From contig NC_063167.1 of NCBI RefSeq assembly GCF_023159225.1, positions 75,003,298 to 75,067,297 on the forward strand: 64,000 nt of DNA, read 5' to 3'. The stretch comes from Perognathus longimembris pacificus (Eukaryota; Chordata; Mammalia; Rodentia; Heteromyidae). The notes under the pieces were generated by a model. The model worked only from the letters and a program-made list of their open reading frames with translations. It made no database searches and was not told the DNA's origin. The first letter of the stretch is position 1. The number at the start of each line of letters is the position of its first letter. This document shows, in pieces, positions 26,250 to 37,843 of this stretch. Made by a program: the position numbers and the translations under genes.

Positions 26250-26360
26250 TTTCTTTTATGTATTTGTTATATAGTCCAGACTGGCCTTGAATTTATAATC
26301 CTCCTATACTAGCCTCCCCATTGCTAGGATTATAAGTATATACCACAATTCCCAGCGCCT
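26250..26360 (-). repeat. B1-like SINE
   Basis: Antisense fragment with ATAGTCCAGACTGGCCTTGA and TGCTAGGATTATAAG. Confidence 0.75.
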
Positions 26361-26702
26361 TGCTATTTACATGATTTTATGCCAAATTTTATTATCTTGT
26401 AAGGACAGGGTATCCTCACCATTCTTTATTTTTTTAAAATAATAATTCAATAGAAAGTGGATAAACTTTCAATAAATCCTTCCAGAAAACTGAATCATCT
26501 GGAAGAAAACAATCAAAAGAGCCCCCAGGGTTTTGGCATTATTTGTTCTTGGCCGTTCTTGGCCTACTTGGTTGAATTCACCTGTGAAATCCTCTGAGTT
26601 TGGCATGTTAATTATTTTAAATTTTCTCTTCTGTTGTGAGATTTTCATTATTTTAATGGCTAATATTTTGTTTTCAATTTCTGTTCTTAAATTTGTTTTG
26701 GC

Positions 26703-26913
26703 TTTTTTTTTTTTTTTTTTTGGCCAGTCCTGGGCCTTGGACTCAGGGCTTGAGCACTGTCCCTGGCTTCTTCCCGCTCAAGGCTAGCACTCTGCCACTT
26801 GAGCCACAGCGCCGCTTCTGGCCGTTTTCTGTATATGTGGTGCTGGGGAATCGAACCTAGGGCCTCGTGTATCTGAGGCAGGCACTCTTGCCACTAGGCT
26901 ATATCCCCAGCCC
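26703..26913 (-). repeat. Type A SINE, young copy
   Basis: Flanked by TGTTTTGGC (26694-26702 and 26914-26922). Across the body, I see one base different from the copy at 12505-12711. Confidence 0.93.
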
Positions 26914-26984
26914 TGTTTTGGCATTTTTTAACCCCCTTAGGACATCATGTGAGTCATTTCTGAATTTGTTGTTGTTGCTGTTTT

Positions 26985-27200
26985 TGGTTGTTGGGCTTGA
27001 AGGGCCTGGGGGCTATTCCTGAGCCTCTGTGCTCAAGGCTAGTACTCTATCTCTTGAGCCATGGCACCACTTCTTGTTTTTGAGTGGTTAAGAGTCTCAA
27101 AAGGATTTATTTTTCTTCTCTGGTTATCTTTGAACTATGATCCTTGGATCTCAGCTCCTGAGTAGGTAGGATTACAGGTGTGAGCCACCAATGCTGGGTT
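26985..27200 (-). repeat. Type B SINE
   Basis: Antisense copy ending TAGGATTACAGGTGTGAGCC. Confidence 0.85.
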
Positions 27201-27244
27201 ATTTCTGAAGTTTCTGTTTCTCAGGTTTTAATCTACCCTTTTCT

Positions 27245-27469
27245 TTTTTCTTTTTCTTTTTTGTCACTTGTGTGGCTTGAACTCAGCACCTGGGTGCTGT
27301 CCCTGAGCTCTTTTGCTCAAGGCTAGCACTCTACCACTTTGACCCTCAGTACCATTTCTGGTTTTCTGGTTTTTAAATGGAGATCCATGTCACCAATTTT
27401 CCTTCCCAGGCTGGCTTCAAGACATGATCCTTAGATTTCAGCCTCCTGAGTAGCTAGGATTACAAGCCA
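27245..27469 (-). repeat. Type B SINE with clear target duplication
   Basis: Antisense copy flanked by AATCTACCCTTTTCT at 27230-27244 and 27470-27484. Confidence 0.9.
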
Positions 27470-28149
27470 ATCTACCCTTTTCTGTGTGCCTGGCAATACT
27501 GGTTCTAGGACTCTGAAAACTCTTCATGAACTTTAAGTTCTGATAATACCAGCCCAAGGGAGGTGAATCTTCCTCCATTGACTCACCTCCGTGTCTTCTT
27601 TTCCCCATTCCACACCTCCACATCTGCTGCTGCTTCTCAACAGGACCCAGCTGCCACTTCACCCACGGCCACCAAGTTTTCTAGTGTTAGTGGTAATTTC
27701 TACAACAAATGATATATATTCTTTTTATTCTTAAAGTACTTTTTTATTTGTACTTAATTTTTGTCTATATTTACTATTCTTGCACTTTGATCATTTTAAC
27801 CTTTTGTCCAAATATAAACAAATTACAGCTATAAATTGCTATGCTACTAAAATACACATTACTACCTTGAAATTGCTTATTACCACTTTAGCTGCATGTT
27901 TGTATATATTTCACTATTCTTTAAATCTATGTCTTTTAACTTCCACTATAAGTTTCTTTGAGTCTTGAGTTATTTCTAAGTTTTATATTTTCTTATTGAT
28001 TTCTAACTTACTTACATTGTGGTTACATCGGTGTAATTAAGATCTGTGATAGTTGATAAGATTTCTATTATACTAGTAGTGGTCAGTTTTTTTAAAAAGT
28101 ATTTCATATGTATAAAACTTTCACATTTAGGAAATGGTACAATATGAAC

Positions 28150-28210
28150 CTTGAGAAAAAGAGCTCAGGGACAGCATCCAGGCCTCGAGTTCAAGCCCCA
28201 GAATCTGCAT
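28150..28210 (+). repeat. Fragment of the shared SINE module
   Basis: Only the 3' part is present (AGCTCAGGGACAGCATCC to GAGTTCAAGCCCC), with no head. Confidence 0.7.
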
Positions 28211-28350
28211 AGGTAAGAAATAACTGTCACATTTAGGGGAACAGGATCTTATACATACCCATTAGATCAAACTTAGTTACATTGTTCATTCTGCTATATC
28301 AAAATATTTTTGTGTGATAATACAGTTGTCTGCTATAATAATGAAATTGT

Positions 28351-28590
28351 TTGTTTTTGCCAGTCCTGCGACCTGAATTTCTAGACTTGGGTGCTGTTCC
28401 TGAGCCTTTTTGTGCTCAAGGCTAGCACTCTACTACTTGAGCCACAGTACCATTCCAGGTTTTTCTGATTATTTTATTGGAGATAAGAGTCTCATGGACT
28501 TTGCTGCCTGGTCTGGCTTTGAACCATGATTCTCCGATCTCAACCCCTAAAGTTAGGATTACAGGCATGAGCCACCAGCTCCTGGCTGAT
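28351..28590 (-). repeat. Type B SINE
   Basis: Antisense copy flanked by GATGAAATTGT-like repeats (about 28339 and 28590). Confidence 0.87.
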
Positions 28591-30291
28591 GATGAAATTG
28601 TAATTTTGCTTAATGCTCTAGAATGCAAAGATATACACATATATATGCAAGTGGGTATAAATGTATACTAGCGGTATATGTTATATAGATGTATATAGAT
28701 ATGAGTGTTAACTGCTGTGGAGTCTCTTGGCAGAAACCCAAAAGTTACCCTTTTAATTGTCCATTACTACTGCATAGGCTGAACTCATTGTGTGGAATTG
28801 CATGTAGCCACCAAGAAGTATGTAGCCACCAAGAAGCAAGCATTTGATCTGTACCTACTAAACCAGAAGGAAGTCCACATGAAGTGGGAAAGGCCAGTAG
28901 TATAGTATGTGTACTGTCATCCTGTTTTTAGTAAACAAAACCAACCTGTCTTCTTATGAACCCATGTTGGTATGTTTGAGTTTCAGGAAAGTGTGTTATC
29001 ACCAACTCTTTACAGGGTGGTGATTGGAGGGGCTGGGAAGGATAGCCTGAAGAAATGCATTTATTCCACTTTCTACAATAGCCATGTTTGACTTTGAAAG
29101 CTTAAGAAAGTGATCTGCTCAGCCCTTAGGTGAGCTGCCAGGAAGATATGCCAGGTGTAAACAAGTAGGCCACAAATGTTATAACTTGAGCTGTTTTATT
29201 ACAATGGACATGAGTACAAGGAAATGTCTGTGAACATCATTAATATTCCTACATCTAAGCGGGCAGGTAAGTCTGTACTATTCGCTTTCCTTTTACACAC
29301 TCAAGTTGTAAGCAAGAGGATTACATATTTCTTAAGTTAGAGGATGCAGACTACACCCTCCCACAGACTCATATTTATAGTTCTAGGCCAGTCACAAACC
29401 CTCTGATCGCCTAGGCTTATGCTCCACTAGACACGAGTTTTATGGCAGAAATAGTAACTGACCCACTAGCATCTTGCATGTCTCCTTGGAGACAGTACCT
29501 GGCGATCTTGGGATGGAAAGATGGCAGGATTCTCATCCATCACAATTCAACCTGGCCTGAGGAAGATGTGCCTCAAGTTTGTGGTTTTCTGCTCTGTATG
29601 AACGTCCGGGGATGGGCAGTGCTGGCCTGGTTGACAGGTCAGCTGACACTAAGTCTCAAAAGGGAAGAAGATGTGCAGACACATATTCAGTGCAGGGCTT
29701 TTAGTCTTTGGCGGTGACAGGAAGCTTTTCATAGTACGAATCATCGGGAGGGGATCTGACTGGCAGATCCAGCTGAGTCCCTGCGAGGTAGATGTGGCTG
29801 GCAAGGAAGGAGCTTAATTCCCCTGTGAGCCACACATGGGGCGAGTTGAAACTTCATCATAAAGAGCAAAGGAGAATCCTCTGAGGGTTCAGGGTGGGAC
29901 AGTCTCTGCAGGATTAGCTCTGTGGATGAGAAGGAACGGGAAGAAAGCAGACTGGGAGTTGGCACACTGCTTGGGAGGTGGTGGTGGTTAATTCAGCTCC
30001 AGGGAGAATGGCTCTTGCGCAGCAGTAACAGCAGGAGGAGTGGGGTTGGAAAGATGTATTCTACAAAGGAGAATGACACTTGGACTTAGGAATCTGGGGG
30101 AGGCTCCAGTTAGATCCCCAGTTTTCTACCTTGGACAAGTGGAATCTCACGTGTACCTCTTCCAGTGGGGAATGTTGGAAGCAGTTTTGAGGTGTTTGGA
30201 GGGGATGAAAAAAGCAGAGCCTATTTACCTGTTATTTGTCTTTCCTTGACTCTGGGAGATTGGCAGAAGGCCCAGGAGTATTCTCTAGTCT
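28591..30291. other. Intergenic block downstream of TGFBR3
   Basis: No repeats recognised apart from the 18-bp duplication at 28802. A minus-strand open stretch of about 45 codons (29717-29855) ends YYEKLPVTAKD then TAA; I do not recognise it. Confidence 0.55.
28802..28837. repeat. 18-bp tandem duplication
   Basis: ATGTAGCCACCAAGAAGT is followed directly by ATGTAGCCACCAAGAAGC. Confidence 0.85.
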
Positions 30292-30332
30292 ACACACACA
30301 CACGCACGCGCGTGCGCGCACACACACACACC
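30292..30332. repeat. (CA)n with CG core
   Basis: An alternating purine-pyrimidine tract with a CGCACGCGCGTGCGCG centre, just beyond the TGFBR3 poly(A) signal. Confidence 0.95.
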
Positions 30333-30466
30333 ATCCTCTGGTTCCCATGGGCCTCTTCTTCTCTTCCTCACCTTCTTATCTATGCAGCCAGTCCAGGAAC
30401 AAGTGAAAAAGACTACATAAATAATAACCAAACAAGACATATATTCATAGTTGATATATATATATC

Positions 30467-30472
30467 TTTATT
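30467..30472 (-). terminator. TGFBR3 poly(A) signal
   Basis: TTTATT on the plus strand reads AATAAA on the transcript strand, within CATAATAAAGATATAT. Cleavage would fall roughly at 30440-30457. It lies 3.36 kb past the stop codon, and transcript-like unique sequence gives way to a microsatellite beyond it. Inferred from position; no transcript evidence is available. Confidence 0.65.
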
Positions 30473-31292
30473 ATGCACAAAGGACTTAAAACTGTGGTTA
30501 TCAAACTATCCATCTAAGCATGTTCACAAAATTGCTGACACACTGAACAGAGAAAAGACAGCAACAGGGGTGTTCAAACTGGCCACAGGGATTTACAGGG
30601 TTCTCTTTTTACCCTTGCAGATGATGGAAAATAAAATAAAAACTAGGCTCATTCAGGAAAAACCAGAAGAGAGAAGTATTGTATTTGGAAAGTGATAATA
30701 GACCTTTTAAGAAAAACAACTGTCAGTTTTATGAACAACCCCAGATCAAACAAACAGGAAAAACATCGCATTGACAACTCACCCAACAAAAGGTGTCTGT
30801 TAACACAACCAGCAGTACAGTCAACATTCAACCATGAGGTAGTTACAGTATGAAAACACTGGCCCGCACATGCGTGCCTCCCCCCCTCCATTGTGCCCAC
30901 TGAGAACACATGCAGGAAATGGATTTTTACAATCTTCTTACCAGACAAGAAAAAGACCATTTTGTCTTTAGGAAATGCTATGCAAACAGTTCTGACAGAA
31001 AAAAATCTAACCTAAAAATATATAGAGAGAAGAGAATAACAGCTGGTGAATGTCACTTGGTGAACAGTTATAGGATATTCTACAGACAATCTGCCTTTGA
31101 GTTTGGAGCATTTCAACAACATGGTTAGCATCAACAAACAAAATCAAAATGGCCTCTGTGAACTATGAGTACAACCTACAGAAAGAACACAGAACTATGC
31201 AGACAGAAGAGTTCAATGGAATATAACTACAGTTTTAAAGACACTTAAAGAACATGTTATAAAAGTAGAGCTTGTACTGTGTATTAAAACTG

Positions 31293-31400
31293 TGAAAGCT
31301 GGCTGGGCATGGTGGTGTGGGCTGTAACCCCAGCACATAGGAAGCTGTGGAAGCAGGATCTTAAGTTCAAGGCTAGGGCCTTGATCCTATCTAGGGGGAA
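31293..31400 (+). repeat. B1-like SINE in the TGFBR3 3' UTR
   Basis: GGCTGGGCATGGTGGTGTGG then CCCCAGCACATAGG. It is sense on the plus strand and therefore antisense within the TGFBR3 transcript. Confidence 0.8.
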
Positions 31401-33834
31401 AAAAAGACAAACCTGTGAGGGATGACATAGAAATGCCTTCACAAGAAGCTAGGGGAAAACCCTATTTTATTAGAACATTGATTTTTGAGAAACACTTCAG
31501 AAATACTTAACAATATTCACTCTCCAATATAGGGCCAGGTTTATTACCATGAACTTCTTGATCTGAATAATTCTTCTAACAATGAGACTCCCCCTCTCTT
31601 TCTTTTAAAAATCTTTTGGTTTGCATCTATAAGTTTGTAAATAAATTTAAATTTAAGAGTACTTATAAAATCATTGGCAATGTAGCAACTCTCTCAAAAA
31701 TATACATTTAAATATATTACAATTTTTAAAGCCCTGTCCATATAGGAACTGGATCTTTTCATATTTCTTTCATATCATAGCTAAAAAACTGTTTATAACA
31801 AGATGGAAAGGGTCTTTTAAAAGGCAACAGACTGATCAAAAGAATTCACAGTAACTGAAATTAAGCATTTCATAAGGAGTAACTTAAATTTATCTAAAAC
31901 ACTTAAATATATCTTTATACACATTTTTGTAGTAAAATATAGCTATATGTGATTTAAAGACTCTAGTCTTCTTTGAAGACATCTTTAAATTTCTTTTTTA
32001 TACATAGAACATGCTAGAACAATACATTCTGCTGAAGGTTAGGCAAAGCGGGTTATTTTCAAACACAGGTAGTGTAATTTTAGGTCCTCCACTCTGATAC
32101 CCTTAGGTTAAAAATAATGATAGTGAAAGGCAAATGTTTTTAGAGTCTTAGATCATTTTCATTTGTATATGGAAATCTGCACATATTCAAGGTACCAAGC
32201 ATGGAGCTCACAGCCCTGATGCCATCTGCTTTGGTCAATTCATCCAATTGAAGTCTACAGCTATCCAATCAACCAGGCTATAGACTGGGGAATGTTGGTG
32301 GGCCACTTCTACCCATCCTCTTGTGAGTTAGTGCCCTAAGGTGCTATATTCCACCAACCTTTCCTACAGAAGGCTCCATTCATGGAGGATCAAGAACAGA
32401 TACCATATGTTAAGGGCAGTGGTATTAGCTAATGAATGTTTTTTGTAGGGTGTTCTCTAATTTGTTCTGTGTATGAAATCTTAAGTCAGGATGGGGTGGG
32501 GAAGAGGCTGAAAAGACCAGTATTTAATTTTCAGTGACATTATCTTCAGCAGTAACTATTTTGGCACTGACAAATTTCCCCCTGGCATTTTATTTTAACA
32601 CAGAGGCATTGCTGAGCTTATTTTCCTTGCAAAGTGGTATCATACTATTTCATTTAATGAGACTCAAATAATTTTTTTTTTATTTTTGAGTTTGGGCTAC
32701 ATTAAAGCAATCTAAATGAGTGCCATTCTCCCCAAATCAGCAGTATCTTGGCATAATAGGCTCTGGGAGGCATCTGAGTCTCTTAAGAGCTTGGTTCTTA
32801 CAAAAGGGCTTATTAGGAAGGTTAACGTGCTTTGAATAGCAACATTCGCTCTACTAAATGCAACTTAAGTTCCAACTGTGGAAGCTTAGGGCATTAGGTT
32901 TGTCTCAAATGTAGCAGATGACATATACACTTGTGCATGGACACACTAGATGCCACCTTGCAAATTCCTCAACTTTACAACTGAACTGTGTTCCACTATG
33001 TAGACATTAATTTATCAGGACACAATGTCAGAAATGGATACAAATCTGTAGTTTCAGATTTAGGCTAATTTCAATTGCTAGATGCCTAGAAGAAATATAA
33101 AATCTGCATTAAGACTTTTTGTTTGTTTAGAGTCATCAGCAGCTGACAAGGTTAGGTAACAGGCACTTGTTTTGGTCCAAGGCACAAGAAAGGAATGTGG
33201 CCTTGATGTGTGACAGGATGCATTCCCTCCCCCACCCCAAGGCGACCCCCAGGAACCCAGCAAACCTCCCAGGTGACCCTTCCTTCTGGTGTGGCAGGTC
33301 CTAACTGTGCATCCAGACAAAGGTGCAATCAGACAGCGAGGCAGTGCCTGTGGGCAGCCTTGAGCCATTGCTTCGTACAAAATCTCAGTTCAGATGTAAA
33401 AGCATCTTTGGCTTGAGTATCTAGCTATTATCCTTTTCCCATCTCCTTGAGTCTTGGGGGAAACTCAGAGCCCCAAATCAAGACTGTTCTCTCACCTGGA
33501 CAAAGCAGCATTGAAAAACGAAGAACTGGCCTGTGTTTCACATTGAGAAACCACTCTCCTACCCGCCCCCCCCCCCCCCCCCCCGCAGCCTGGGAAGGGC
33601 TGGTGGAGAAGACCACCACCATCTTACCAGCTTTTGCACAAGAATTCTAGTGTGTTACTCAAGTCCAGGGGTCACATTTATGTTGGCTTTTGTGAGGGGT
33701 GACTATCACAAGTGACCTTTATACTGAAACGTACTCTCTTGACAGGGGAACCAAAACGAATCAAGCCTTCTGAGTCTGGACCCAGGGCCCCAGCACTGGG
33801 CCCCACCCTTGGCAATGGTAAGCCCAGGGCCTGG

Positions 33835-33953
33835 CTAGGTGGTGCTGTTACTGGAGCAGGGAGTGCTCTGGGTACTGCCGATGCTGTGGGCTGCACTGCT
33901 GTTCTCTGAGGCTGGTGGGGACGTAGGAACTTGCTGTCTGCCTGCTGTCTCTC
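33835..33953 (-). CDS. TGFBR3: TGFBR3 last coding exon, cytoplasmic tail and stop
   Basis: The coding part of the terminal exon (119 bp), with acceptor TTAACTACAG before 33953 and stop TAG at 33835-33837. It encodes ETAGRQQVPTSPP, a Ser/Thr-rich stretch and the ending STPCSSNSTT. The intracellular tail after SHT is 39 residues with no kinase domain, as expected for betaglycan. The tail of this family is known to be phosphorylated by the type II receptor on a Thr, to bind beta-arrestin2, and to bind the PDZ protein GIPC through its last residues. The Thr before Pro is the probable phospho-site counterpart. The final residues are STT, whereas the usual mammalian ending is STA. Confidence 0.97.
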
Positions 33954-34025
33954 CTGTAGTTAAGAAAGAAAATACAGAAACATGATTGTTATGCTGTTTT
34001 TTTAAAAAAAATTGTTGTTGTTTTG

Positions 34026-34222
34026 GTGTGCGTTGCTGGTACTAGAGGCTTGAACTCAGGGCCAGGGTGTTGTTCTTTAGCTTTTATGCTCAAGGCTGCT
34101 GCTCTGTCACTGAGCCACACCTCTACTTGTGGCTTTTGGGGTGGTTCACTGAAGATGAGTCTAGATTTCAGCGTCCTGAGTAGCTAGGATTACAGGTATG
34201 AGTCATCACCAGTGCCAGGCGA
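34026..34222 (-). repeat. Type B SINE
   Basis: Begins 72 bp upstream (in transcript terms) of the last-exon acceptor. Sense relative to TGFBR3. Confidence 0.85.
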
Positions 34223-34689
34223 AAGGTGTATGCTAGAAAAGAATAATTCCCACAGCTATGCCATTTTATCTGATGTTTTTCTCAACCAAACGTAGAAGCC
34301 AGGAACCTAGTTCCTAACTGCCTAGAAGTGTCTGGATCTGTTTGTTGTTTTGAAAGCCTTCAGCATGGGAAAGAGGAGGGTTTTTCATCTGGCTAAGACC
34401 CTGGCAGTTGATAACTCCCTGGATTTCAGGCACTACACACAGCCTTTGAAAATACCACCAATCTCCAGATTGTATGTGCCCCTTCTCTTACAAAAATGTC
34501 CTAGGGTTTAGGGGGGTGAGACCTTCAAATAATAATATGAAAATGTTAGCATTTGTGGATCCCTTTCCTTTCTGATCCTTGGGAAGAAGCCTAGAGCCTC
34601 ACCAATGCTAGTCAAGGGGTGTACCATTGAGGGAGACCCCAAACTTCGGGGGGGGGGCGCTTTTTAAACTACCCTTGTGTAAAACCGCA

Positions 34690-34937
34690 ATGGTAGCTGG
34701 GTATTGCTATAATCCTAGCTACTCAAGGCTGACATCTGAGAATCATGGTTTGAAACCAGCCTAGGCCAAAAAAAAAAAAAGTCTTTGAGATACTTATTTC
34801 CAATTAACCAGCAAAAAGCCAGAAGTAGTGGTGTGTCTCAAATGGTAGAGTACCAACCTTGAGCAGGAAAAGCCAAGCAAGATTATTACTCTCTGAGTTC
34901 AAGCCCTAGTACTAGCATATTCTAGTACACTAGTACA

Positions 34938-34987
<50 letters not shown>
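34690..34987 (+). repeat. Type B SINE with AC tail
   Basis: Sense copy with an internal A-run, followed by a (CA)n tract to 34987. Confidence 0.85.
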
Positions 34988-36096
34988 AGAAACAAAAGCC
35001 AACAAAATAAACCTGGAATGGTGAAGTGCAGAGCCCTGGCTAGAGCAGAGCAGGCTTTCTGTAGCCAGCACACAACCTACCTGAGAAAGAGGGATGAGGA
35101 GAGGGTGCCATGGGAAAAACCTGGGGGTGAGGAGAAGCTTAGCTGTTTGCAGATGAGAACTCCAGTGGCTGCTCCCTCCCTTCCATGCTGAGGCTGGCTG
35201 CTGACTGCGATGTAGCTTCGAACACATTTAACAGCCCACATTTCATTACACACCCCAATACACTACAGCTAAACCCACTCTTTGTGCCAAATGTGCAGTG
35301 CTGGGGGGGAGGGGTCCTTGGGTTGCACACATGGTTTGCATTTAGCAGTCCAAGAGGCCCTGGAGTGACTGGGCTCCGTGCAGCCTGCAAACAATGGCTC
35401 TAGGTAAGGAAAAGTGATGTGAGTCCTCCAGGGCAAAACCCGTGCATTTTCTTTGAAAAGTCAGGGAGTATATTTCATAAACTTCTGTAAGTGGCCTCCC
35501 CACCCCCCCCCCCCCATGTGGGAAGCCCAGAGGGCCAGATTTGTTTATGAATAAGCCTCCTCTTTCCTGTCACGCTGAAATCCACATCTATCAGCTGCAG
35601 ATAAGCGGCCCTCCCTCCTGCTTCATTAAAACAAAACACACCAGCACAGGAACTTGAGCCCAGTACTTCCATTCCCCTTTCTGGGGCCCCTCAAAAGTCT
35701 CTGCCAAGAAGAGCCTGCTCTGCAGAATGTAGAGCTGGCCCATGCCCCTGGGTCGGATTACAGCTTTCCCTGACATCCATTTTCCGAACCCCGGCAGCAT
35801 GCATGCACTTCTGCACCAACCTCAGGGCACTTCCATGCCTGTCCTTGGCCCTGCTGTTTCCTCTGATTATCTCCTCCTCTGGGATCGGTGGGAGGGAGAA
35901 GAGAGGGGAGGGCCCCATCCTTCTGAGAAGCTGGGTTTTAGTCTTCTCTTTGGGAAATCTACATTTTGGATCTGTTCCATGGTTGTCCTGGTCTTCATGA
36001 GCATATATAATTAAGGGTAGGGGGCCTGACTCAGTGGCAGTATGTTCCTGCCAAGAATCCACGTTCCCCAGTGGGAGTTTTTTTCTAGAAGGGGAT

Positions 36097-36100
<4 letters not shown>

Positions 36101-36150
<50 letters not shown>
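36101..36150. repeat. (TC)n microsatellite
   Basis: Pure TC run leading into the T-run of an ID-like fragment. Confidence 0.95.
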
Positions 36151-36153
<3 letters not shown>

Positions 36154-36182
36154 CTTTTTTTTTTTTTTTTTTTTTTTAATTT

Positions 36183-36252
36183 GCAGTGCTGGGGATGGAT
36201 CCCAGAACTTTGGGCTTGCTAGGCAGGCATTCTATCAATGAGTTATATGCCA
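36183..36252 (-). repeat. ID-like fragment with T-run
   Basis: GTGCTGGGGATGGATCCC to AATGAGTTATATGCC, preceded by a long T-run (36155-36177), an antisense ID-type unit. Confidence 0.65.
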
Positions 36253-36271
36253 ACTTACAACAATTTTGATG

Positions 36272-36273
<2 letters not shown>

Positions 36274-36312
<39 letters not shown>
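36274..36312. repeat. (AC)n microsatellite
   Basis: AC run on the other side of the same ID-like fragment. Confidence 0.95.
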
Positions 36313-36314
<2 letters not shown>

Positions 36315-37041
36315 CAGAACAACCCTTGAAGCTCACACAGTGATCTAGACTCGGGTGTAACTTCCTGTGACCAGTTACAGGCCCAATGTGGCTATACAGG
36401 AACATTTCTTAAAAATCTCCTTAAAACTACATTAGGAAGGTGGGAGGCAAGCCCCAGCCCTCCCTTCTGGCTCCTCTGGCTTCCCTCGCTCAGCATCCCG
36501 GCCAAGGAAGCAGGGTAGCCTTCCCTCCCCAGGGACCATACACAAGACTGTCTTCTCCACTCTTCTCCAGAATGTGACCCATGGCCCATTATTCACATTC
36601 AGGAAAAGCGCCAACACCCTGCCCTACCCAGGAAGTCCCAATATTTGCTTTCCGATGTCTTGTTTGACAAGTAGAATTTGTTGCCACATTAGTTTATTCT
36701 AATCAGTGCCTAAGAAAAAGGGATCTTTCAGCTTCTAAAGTTTCGGAACTTCTTGTCCTGGTAAGGCAAAGACAGAGCTCTAAGGAACACCCAAATGACA
36801 AGCCAAAGAGGCCCAATCTCAGGAGAGCATAGTCTTTTACCCATGTGATCCAACCCATGTGGCTGGGTCAAGTTCACCTGCTCATCTGTCAATTTCAATC
36901 CACAGGACAAGGAGAATCTGTCTGAAATTTTGCTTGGAAATGTTGGAAGTCCTTTTGTAGATTACCTGTCCTTCCCACTGCTGTGGCTATTCTCACATAT
37001 GTGAAACACAAGATTTTTCAATATAACAAGTTTCTAAATCT

Positions 37042-37280
37042 TGTGTGTATGTGTGTGTGTGTGTGTGTGTACTGAGGCTTGATATCAGGGCCTGGGCTCT
37101 GTTCCTTATACGTTTTGCTCAAAGCTGGCACTCTACCACTTGAGCACAGCTCCACTTTTGCTGGTAAATTCAAGAAAAAGTCTCACAGATCTTCCTGCCC
37201 AAGTTGGCTTAAACTGTGACCCTCATATCTCAGCCTTCTGAGTAGCTAGGATTACAGGTGTGAGCCACCAGCACTCTGCA
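37042..37280 (-). repeat. GT tract and type B SINE
   Basis: (GT)n at 37042-37070, directly joined to an antisense type B copy. Confidence 0.87.
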
Positions 37281-37785
37281 TTTTCTTTTTTTTTAAAATT
37301 AGAAGTAGCACCCTAGGAAGTCACCAGCTGAAGGAAGTTCAATGTGCTGACTCTTCTAACAAAGCCAACAGATTCCCCTGGGATTGCTGAGAAAGGGCCT
37401 TAGGCTTCCACTCTCCATCACAATGATGACAAACTGGCTTCTTAGAGCACCAACTTTCTCTAAAATACCCTTTGGATAACGAATACAACCAGGAGAAGGA
37501 TATGAGCAGTTCAAGGAAGGCTCAATCACTCATACAGATCAAACCTGGCTATCAAAGACATTCTTAGTTTGCTCCTCAAATCTCAAAACCCAGAGGGTTG
37601 GAGAGATTTGTGGAGGAGATTAAGAAAAGAGAAAGGTGTTGGGGGGCTGGAGTACTCTGGAGGAGAAGAATATATTAAGATGAGAACACCAAGGGTTATT
37701 TCCACCCATACTAGCCACTGGTGAACTGAGACAGTGTCAGAGATGTTTTGAGAATTGGAACAACATATTGCTTGGGGGAGAATCT

Positions 37786-37843
37786 CCTTCTTTCCTTCCT
37801 TCCTTCCTTCCTTCCTTCCTTCCTTCCTTCCTTCCTTCCTTCT
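37786..37843. repeat. (TTCC)n microsatellite
   Basis: Pure TTCC run in the TGFBR3 intron. Confidence 0.96.

Larger units (their letters stand above)
30445..33834 (-). other. TGFBR3: TGFBR3 3' untranslated region
   Basis: About 3.4 kb between the TAG stop and the poly(A) signal, uninterrupted by splice signals I would trust and poor in repeats compared with its surroundings. The known TGFBR3 mRNA has a 3' UTR of roughly this size. The only clear insertion is a B1-like SINE antisense to the transcript (31293-31400). The stretch 31610-32000 is very AT-rich, with repeated ATTTA pentamers on the transcript strand. Internal AATAAA hexamers occur at about 31466-31471 and 31540-31545 (transcript strand), so shorter forms are possible. 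Confidence 0.8.

Noticed and set aside
30165..30695. 176-codon open frame on the plus strand
   Set aside because: It crosses the CA/CG tract and the TGFBR3 poly(A) region antisense; no homology and very low complexity in part.
35691..36062. 123-codon open frame on the minus strand in the TGFBR3 intron
   Set aside because: No recognisable protein and no supporting splice signals in the TGFBR3 reading phase.
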